Positions 5,409 through 9,695 of a stretch of 9,695 nucleotides of DNA are shown here, in pieces. The stretch is from NCBI GenBank assembly GCA_002725095.1, contig PBQQ01000086.1:1-9695 (forward strand). The letters run 5' to 3'. The notes under the pieces are model-generated. The model searched no databases and was not told the DNA's origin. It worked only from the letters and a program-made list of their open reading frames with translations. The first letter of the stretch is position 1; each line of letters starts with the position of its first letter. Both the position numbers and the translations under genes were made by a program. The DNA comes from Gammaproteobacteria bacterium. GTDB taxonomy: Bacteria > Pseudomonadota > Gammaproteobacteria > Pseudomonadales > Azotimanducaceae.

Positions 5409-6086
5409 TTACGACGCGTGCGCCTGTGTCGAGGGAGACAAAAGAGCAAGGTCGAGAAACGCGAAGGTTGCGGCTTTGACTCCAGCGGCGTTCTCGTGCA
5501 GGAGGTCGATCAACGGACGTGAGGTCTCTTCAGGCGCGTCTACTGCCTGCGCGAGGCGTTCCAGCGCCGGTGCATCCAACTCGATGTGTGCTTGCACACC
5601 CCAGGCATTTCCGGAGCGGAGCGCGATCACCGCATGAGGGAGTTCACTGACTACTTCCGCCGAACCGGACGAAGTGATCGCGTCCTCATGCCACAGGACC
5701 CACGGTCCGCGAGACGACTCACCCGACCACGGAACCGTCTCAACGGCTCGGTAGAAGATAGATCGGCGCTGCACCTCTCCACCGAGGGTCGTTGCGAGAA
5801 TTTGCGCTCCGAAGCACACGCCTAGATATGCGCGATCCTCACCGATCCACCGACGGATGCGATCCATTTCGTCTGGTGCCCAGACGGCGCAATGACCGGT
5901 GGCGACGCTGTCCAGGGAACCCAGAACGATCAACGCGTCTGCCTCCGGGAAGTCGTCACCGCTGGTGTCCACGTCGTCTTCCCGCCAGAGTCGACGTTGA
6001 GTCCAGCCGCGCGCATCCAGCCACTCGCCGATCAGGCCGAGCTCGTTGGCGATGTCACGATGACCCAGAACATTCGCGTGCGGCAC
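5409..6086 (-). CDS. Class I glutamine amidotransferase-like protein (GMP-synthase GATase type)
   Basis: Cytoplasmic protein of 225 aa from GTG 6086. The open frame continues 49 codons upstream inside kynA, but GTG 6086 is preferred: a strong GGGAGG lies 7 nt upstream and it overlaps the kynA stop as TAGTG. The fold shows the GATase1 order: ADALIVLGS, the nucleophile elbow YLGVCFGAQILA with Cys91, VLWHEDA, and the His/Glu site WGVQAHIELD with His167 and Glu169, so the C-H-E triad is complete. Usual relatives have FHPE where this reads AHIE. It stands alone without a synthetase domain, like stand-alone gamma-Glu or GMP-synthase-like hydrolases. Coupling to kynA/kynU suggests a role in tryptophan catabolism, possibly on a formyl or amide intermediate. 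That is inference; it could equally handle an unrelated gamma-glutamyl compound. Confidence 0.88.
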   Translation of the reverse strand: MPHANVLGHRDIANELGLIGEWLDARGWTQRRLWREDDVDTSGDDFPEADALIVLGSLDSVATGHCAVWAPDEMDRIRRWIGEDRAYLGVCFGAQILATTLGGEVQRRSIFYRAVETVPWSGESSRGPWVLWHEDAITSSGSAEVVSELPHAVIALRSGNAWGVQAHIELDAPALERLAQAVDAPEETSRPLIDLLHENAAGVKAATFAFLDLALLSPSTQAHAS

Positions 6087-6880
6087 TAGAAGTCCTCCCG
6101 GGCCTTCCACAACTCCGGAAATGCATGCGGTTGTTGCAGCGTCGACGTCAAGTAGTCGACACCGCTGGACCCACCCGTTCCCTGCTTCGAACCGATAGTG
6201 CGTTCCACCATCATCACGTGCCGAAAACGCCATTCACGAAGACTCACCTCGATGTCGACGAGTTGCTCACACACCAGTGCCGCCTGGTGACCGGACCGGT
6301 AGGCCTCCAGCACCGCGGTCGTGACCCGATCGTCCGGCTTATACGGCTGGGCAACATCGCGGTCCAGAATCTCTTCGGGAATCGAGAATTCACAGGCGTC
6401 CAGGTAGACCAGCGCCGAATCCCACAGTGACGGTTCGCTCATGCGTGCCTCTACCTTGGCTCGATGCTCGGATAGCAAGTGGGCGGCGAATCGGCGATCG
6501 CGGCGGCCCAGCACCGCCTCGAGTTCGCGGAATTGAGCTGACTGGAAGCCGCTTGCGCTTTCCAGTCGGTCGCGAAAAGTGTTGAACTGCAGGGGTGTCA
6601 TCGTGACGAGGACATCGACCTGTCGAATGCAGACGGCGAGGATCACCTTGACGCGGTTGAGTGTCGCGAGCACGTCTTGGGTGCGCACCGCGTCCATTTC
6701 CCGCTGCGCCTGCTCAATCTCGTGCAGAAGTTGCTTGAACCACAATTCATACACCTGGTGGATCGTGATGAACAACAGTTCGTCGTGTTCGGGCCCGTCG
6801 GACACCGGACGCTGAAGGGACAGCAACTCGTCGACGGCGAGATAGTTCATGTAATTCAGGGCACGCTGCTGATCTGTCAT
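6086..6880 (-). CDS. kynA: Tryptophan 2,3-dioxygenase
   Basis: Heme dioxygenase of 264 aa converting L-tryptophan to N-formyl-L-kynurenine. The start is ATG 6880, overlapping the kynU stop as ATGA with GGTGGAG 4 nt upstream; the frame stays open further upstream but that is inside kynU. Signature regions are present: FITIHQVYELWFKQLLHE with active-site His41, FRDRLESASGFQSAQFRELE with substrate-carboxylate Arg near 103, and WRFRHVMMVERTIGSKQGTGGSSG with heme-ligand His221 and substrate-binding Thr235. The length is near that of compact bacterial enzymes. It ends in TAG within the GTG of the amidotransferase gene. Translation is likely tied to kynU. Confidence 0.97.
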   Translation of the reverse strand: MTDQQRALNYMNYLAVDELLSLQRPVSDGPEHDELLFITIHQVYELWFKQLLHEIEQAQREMDAVRTQDVLATLNRVKVILAVCIRQVDVLVTMTPLQFNTFRDRLESASGFQSAQFRELEAVLGRRDRRFAAHLLSEHRAKVEARMSEPSLWDSALVYLDACEFSIPEEILDRDVAQPYKPDDRVTTAVLEAYRSGHQAALVCEQLVDIEVSLREWRFRHVMMVERTIGSKQGTGGSSGVDYLTSTLQQPHAFPELWKAREDF

Positions 6881-8145
6881 GTCACTCCACCTTCGATCAC
6901 GGCGACGTCTCGGTGCCGGCCTGCTAAGACAAGATCGGCCGTTCTTTCCAAGCCGATGTACATCTCTTCGAACGAGGTGTAGAGGGGCGCGACCGCCACC
7001 CGAATGGTGTTCGGCTTGCGGTAGTCCGGAATCACATTGGCGATCTGCCGCATAGCAACCGAAATCTCGGCGGCCTCCGGGTGCGTGAGCGACAGGTGCC
7101 CGCCTCGATGTTCCGCGGATCGGGGAGTGTCGAGACCGAATCCGAGCGGTTCGAGCCATTGATCGAACAGGTCGATCATGAAGGACGTCCCCTCCGCGCA
7201 CTTGGCTTCTATTCGATCCATCCCTGCCTCGGCGATGATCGACATGGACTCATCCACGGCCGTCAGACCGACTATCGAAGGGCTCGCTATTTGGAAGCCG
7301 CGCATCCCCGAGGCTCGTTCGAACGTCGGCCCCATCGTGAATTGATCTTGCTGCCCGAACCAGCCGTCGATCGGCGTGCGAAGGGTGGCGTGAAGATCCG
7401 AGCGCACATACATCCAGGCGGGAGACCCCGGCCCTGAGTTGCAGTACTTGTAGGTGCACCCCACGGCGATGTCTACGCCCCACTCATCGAAACGAAGGTC
7501 GATCGAGCCAACAGCGTGCGAGGCATCCCACAACACATACGCGCCGTGATCGCGAGCCGCGGCTGTCAGCGCGGGCACGTCTTGGCGTGCCCCTGATCGG
7601 TAGTTGACGATCTGCACACACACGAAGGCGACGTCGTCGTCGAGATACTCGGCGAGGATCTCCGGGGTGATGCGCTCACACTCCGCGACGTCGGGGGACT
7701 CGTTGGGGATCGTCACCAGTCGCATCCCCAGATCCGCAGCGATCCCCTGCAGGATGTAGCGATCGGTGGGGAAGTTCGCTTCATCGACGACAATGGTTGA
7801 CCGTCCCGGCCTGTCCTTGATGGCGGCCAACGCCAGTCGGTAGAGGTTCACCGAGGTGGTGTCGGTGACCAGCACCTGACCCGCTGCAGCACCGAGAACC
7901 GATGATCCGAGCTTGTCTCCGACGCGTTGCGCCATGTCGATCCAGCCACCCCATCCGGTCACGAGGTCTGAGCCCCACCCGGCGAGCGTCATCCGCTGAA
8001 CAGCGTCGGCGGTGGCCGCGGGCAAGCGCCCGAGAGAGTTTCCATCCAAGTAGCACTGATCGGGGTCGGCAATGATGAAGCGGTTCCGAAAATCTCTCAA
8101 GGGGTCGGACGCGTCACGGGACCTGGCGTGCTCCAGGTCGATCAT
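6877..8145 (-). CDS. kynU: Kynureninase
   Basis: PLP-dependent hydrolase of 422 aa that cleaves L-kynurenine to anthranilate and L-alanine. ATG 8145 has GGAG 7 nt upstream and overlaps the preceding stop as TAATG. Family marks: CYLDGNSLGRLP near 31-42, the FPTDRY loop (126-130), Asp207/His210 in WDASHAVG, and the PLP-binding Lys233 in GCTYKYCNSGPGSPAW. Typical kynureninases read YKYLNGGPG; here Cys and Ser replace Leu and Gly, probably without loss of function. It precedes kynA and the amidotransferase in one transcription unit. No arylformamidase (kynB) is nearby, so N-formylkynurenine must be hydrolysed by an enzyme outside the window, spontaneously, or by the neighbouring hydrolase. Confidence 0.97.
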   Translation of the reverse strand: MIDLEHARSRDASDPLRDFRNRFIIADPDQCYLDGNSLGRLPAATADAVQRMTLAGWGSDLVTGWGGWIDMAQRVGDKLGSSVLGAAAGQVLVTDTTSVNLYRLALAAIKDRPGRSTIVVDEANFPTDRYILQGIAADLGMRLVTIPNESPDVAECERITPEILAEYLDDDVAFVCVQIVNYRSGARQDVPALTAAARDHGAYVLWDASHAVGSIDLRFDEWGVDIAVGCTYKYCNSGPGSPAWMYVRSDLHATLRTPIDGWFGQQDQFTMGPTFERASGMRGFQIASPSIVGLTAVDESMSIIAEAGMDRIEAKCAEGTSFMIDLFDQWLEPLGFGLDTPRSAEHRGGHLSLTHPEAAEISVAMRQIANVIPDYRKPNTIRVAVAPLYTSFEEMYIGLERTADLVLAGRHRDVAVIEGGVT

Positions 8146-8495
8146 TAGTCGTCTCCGGAAGCGAGCAGCCGATCAAGGGTGGCTTGTGCTGCCGCACCGT
8201 CCGGGACGTATAGCGCGACCGTCTTTTGCCGGCCAGCATGACCGGCTCGAATATCGACCATGGATGGCGGAATCCCGAACTCGGTAGCGATGGCCGTTTC
8301 TATCGCGGCGTTGGCTCGCCCGGAGGCCGCCGTTTCGCGAACAGCCACGATCAGCTCCGGGGGTTCCCCGTGGGCACCACCGATGCGGGGACGTGACGCC
8401 CCCGGCTTGGCCCGCACAGTAATCGTGAATTCCGGCACGCGGTCATGGTAGAAGCCGTTGCGCTGTATTCGTTGCTCACGCGCGGTTGTGACCAT
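8145..8495 (-). CDS. DUF167 / YggU family protein
   Basis: Small protein of up to 116 aa. The DUF167 core runs from FTITVRAKPGAS (about 23-34) through LIVAVRETAASGRANAAIETAIATEFGI to VDIRAGHAGRQKTVAL, matching the family's PGA, A..G.AN and G...R.K blocks. The start is uncertain: ATG 8495 has no good ribosome site, and GTG 8438 would give a 97-aa protein that begins just before the core, nearer the usual family length. The stop TAA overlaps kynU's ATG. The family is widespread and of unknown biochemical role; being the first coupled gene of the kyn unit may just reflect transcription. Confidence 0.88.
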   Translation of the reverse strand: MVTTAREQRIQRNGFYHDRVPEFTITVRAKPGASRPRIGGAHGEPPELIVAVRETAASGRANAAIETAIATEFGIPPSMVDIRAGHAGRQKTVALYVPDGAAAQATLDRLLASGDD

Positions 8496-8540
8496 GGCGA
8501 TTGGGCAAGCAGGTACGCCGCAGTCCTCTAGTGGCGCCGG

Positions 8541-9209
8541 CTAGAAGGGCCAGTAGGGGTAGTTATCTGGGGGGGAGTCGGGGCAGATACCGGGCCCGCA
8601 CTCGAAAATCACGGAAATCAGGTCGACGGCGATGACCCCGATGACGATAAGCAGAGCCACCAGGAGGAGTCGACCGATGGGCTTCGATAACGCGGTCTGG
8701 AGAGAAGGCGGAAGTGAGAATTGCCGCTCCCACAACAGCATGACTGCCACGCCTATCCCGGCGACGATAGAGATAATGAGTGACCAACTGTTCACGTGAA
8801 GGCCCAAGACAACGGGCCCCCAGCCGGCGGGACCAACGTTTTGGGCAACCCGCACCATCATGTCCAGTGACACGGTGCCCAGGAACATCGCTCCGGCCAG
8901 GCTGATTCCGTAGTGGCTGGGGCGGATGCCGAACCGGAGATTGAGCGCAGGGCCCAGAGCGAGGGTGAAGTACCCCAGACGCTCCATGTTGCAATGAGAG
9001 CAGGGCAGCTCACCTCCGGTGAGCTGAACAATGATGGCGGCGAAGACGACAAGTAGGGGCACGATGAGCCCGAAGTAGTTCAGCGCTCGAACCAGACCCG
9101 TGGCTCGGGGCCCTGAAAGCAACTCGAACCGCTCGTTGTCCCGAAAGAGCGCTTTCACACTGCGGCTGCCACCGGCTTCCGCGCCCTGCGCGTCCACTTG
9201 ATCAGACAT
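8541..9209 (-). CDS. DsbB-like membrane disulfide oxidoreductase
   Basis: Membrane protein of 222 aa. About 40 cytoplasmic residues are followed by five likely membrane segments (about 44-64, 78-94, 99-121, 139-160, 181-203). A redox CxxC (C70-S-H-C73) sits directly after the first segment in LPCSHCNMERLGYF, as in DsbB, where the pair exchanges electrons with quinone. A second pair, C204 and C209 (ECGPGICP), lies after the last segment in a tail ending in aromatic residues (YPYWPF). In E. coli DsbB the second pair is in a loop between segments 3 and 4, so this layout differs. ATG 9209 follows a 50-aa membrane peptide gene by 7 nt. A role in oxidising exported proteins is likely; VKOR is less fitting. 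The partner DsbA is not in the window. Confidence 0.8.
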   Translation of the reverse strand: MSDQVDAQGAEAGGSRSVKALFRDNERFELLSGPRATGLVRALNYFGLIVPLLVVFAAIIVQLTGGELPCSHCNMERLGYFTLALGPALNLRFGIRPSHYGISLAGAMFLGTVSLDMMVRVAQNVGPAGWGPVVLGLHVNSWSLIISIVAGIGVAVMLLWERQFSLPPSLQTALSKPIGRLLLVALLIVIGVIAVDLISVIFECGPGICPDSPPDNYPYWPF

Positions 9210-9216
9210 GGTCAGA

Positions 9217-9369
9217 TCACCAGGGCCAATTCACGTGGTAGGAATGCGAGAAGTACAAGCCAAGGCACGCGAGTTGCAGAACAAGAGCGAGAGCGATAGC
9301 AGGTTTGCGCATACCGCGGAGAATCAGCAGATAGGCCACGAGAAAGCCGAGCACTACAAGAGCAAACAT
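9217..9369 (-). CDS. 50-aa membrane peptide upstream of the DsbB-like gene
   Basis: Encodes 50 residues from ATG 9369, preceded by an unusually strong ribosome site (GGGAGGGAGGGG, almost abutting the ATG). The longer open frame up to 9516 is discounted because its extra N-terminus is hydrophilic, unlike any family I know, and has no such site. Two hydrophobic segments (about 2-17 and 22-40) flank a basic turn (RGMRKPA), a hairpin with both ends probably outside or both inside. One Cys is present (QLACLGLYF). The tail reads SHSYHVNWPW, echoing the YWPF end of the next gene, 7 nt downstream. It is probably an accessory subunit of the DsbB-like protein; function unknown. Confidence 0.7.
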   Translation of the reverse strand: MFALVVLGFLVAYLLILRGMRKPAIALALVLQLACLGLYFSHSYHVNWPW

Positions 9370-9592
9370 GCCCCTCCCTCCCAGGCCTCTATCGGCGAAC
9401 TCCTGGGAACAATAGTCAAAGGCGGGTGGCTTAAGAACCTTCTTTCGGCATTTCGTATTGCTTCGTCCCTCAGCTAACGCGAATGCACGCAATGGCGGCT
9501 CCGGATCACAACGCACTCGAGTAGGTAAGCGATCCGTTGTTGCTTTCCAAAGGTGCGTTGATGAACCGAGACCTGCAGTGGAGTCCGGTCGG
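9370..9592. other. Divergent spacer between the membrane-peptide operon and tRNA-Met
   Basis: About 220 bp with no supportable gene. It holds AAGAA-CC-TTCTT (9433-9444 approximately), an inverted repeat near the likely promoter of the minus-strand operon, and TTGACT-like sequence on the minus strand without a convincing -10 partner. A 15-codon ATG frame at 9561 with a fair ribosome site runs into the tRNA promoter and is not called. Confidence 0.4.
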
Positions 9593-9598
9593 TATAGT
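9593..9598 (+). promoter_or_regulatory. Probable -10 element of the tRNA-Met gene
   Basis: TATAGT is one base off TATAAT and lies 22 nt before the mature tRNA 5' end. The hexamer 17 bp upstream (GACCTG) is a poor -35, so the call rests on the -10 and its position. Confidence 0.45.
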
Positions 9599-9620
9599 TG
9601 CGGTTTAGCAAGGTCTTGCG

Positions 9621-9694
9621 GGGGCGGTAGCTCAGTTGGTCAGAGCCCCGGACTCATAATCTGGTAGTCGTCGGTTCGAGCCCGACCCGCCCCA
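9621..9694 (+). tRNA. tRNA-Met (CAU), elongator type
   Basis: A complete cloverleaf. Acceptor GGGGCGG (9621-9627) pairs with CCGCCCC (9687-9693), discriminator A at 9694. The D stem is GCTC/GAGC. The anticodon stem CCGGA/TCTGG (one G-T pair) encloses loop CTCATAA with anticodon CAT at 9655-9657. T stem GTCGG/CCGAC encloses TTCGAGC. The first pair is G-C and the anticodon stem lacks the three G-C pairs of initiators, so it is elongator Met. tRNA-Ile2, which also carries CAT before lysidine modification, is the alternative. The window ends one base after the discriminator, so encoding of CCA cannot be judged. Confidence 0.93.
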
Positions 9695-9695
9695 C

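Noticed and set aside
6087..6233. N-terminal extension of the amidotransferase frame
   Set aside because: It lies inside kynA, and GTG 6086 has a strong ribosome site and the TAGTG overlap.
7148..7157. GGTTCGAGCC, similar to a tRNA T loop
   Set aside because: It is inside kynU, lacks any flanking cloverleaf and is expected by chance in GC-rich DNA.
6881..7201. N-terminal extension of the tryptophan dioxygenase frame
   Set aside because: It lies inside kynU, is Arg-rich, and the ATGA overlap with a ribosome site at 6880 gives the proper family start.
9370..9516. Longer start for the 50-aa membrane peptide
   Set aside because: The added residues are hydrophilic and unrecognisable, while ATG 9369 follows an exceptionally strong purine-rich ribosome site.
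9561..9608. 15-codon ORF with AAGGTG upstream
   Set aside because: It overlaps the tRNA promoter and is too short to tell from chance.
1..9695. CRISPR arrays, insertion sequences, rRNA
   Set aside because: No spaced repeat series, transposase motif or rRNA-like stretch was seen on either strand.

Overview
The window reads as chromosomal DNA of a high-GC Gram-positive bacterium (Actinomycetota). This rests on the GC-rich sequence, the GTG starts, the tRNA-Asn gene that encodes no CCA, a leaderless-type promoter, and the gene families present. I cannot name a genus.

Layout. Positions 1-30 are the 3' end of a tRNA-Asn gene. A 17-bp piece of that tRNA (2-18) recurs exactly at 570-586. The ~550 bp between the copies look like a worn-down remnant of an element integrated at the tRNA. 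The only thing I can support inside is a 28-codon ORF for a double-CxxC zinc-knuckle peptide. The right repeat copy supplies the stop codon of a membrane histidine kinase (572-2335, minus), which is coupled to a NarL-type response regulator (2335-3000, minus). Divergent from this pair is a Tat-exported flavin amine oxidase (3114-4493, plus). Its domain order is circularly permuted: the segment that normally closes the protein sits directly after the signal peptide, ahead of the Rossmann FAD-binding motif.

From 4512 to 9369 every gene lies on the minus strand. In transcription order these are a 50-aa membrane peptide, a DsbB-like thiol oxidoreductase, a DUF167/YggU protein, kynureninase, tryptophan 2,3-dioxygenase and a class I glutamine amidotransferase-like protein. 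After a 143-bp gap come a small alpha/beta-barrel protein and two coupled small membrane proteins. YggU, kynU, kynA and the amidotransferase overlap by 1-4 nt at each junction (TAATG, ATGA, TAGTG). An elongator-type tRNA-Met(CAU) on the plus strand closes the window.

Function. kynA and kynU give tryptophan to N-formylkynurenine and kynurenine to anthranilate plus alanine. No arylformamidase for the middle step is visible, and the amidotransferase-like Cys hydrolase sits in the operon where one might be expected. The two-component system may control itself and the divergent amine oxidase from an inverted repeat in the shared 113-bp promoter region. The most unusual item is the permuted amine oxidase.
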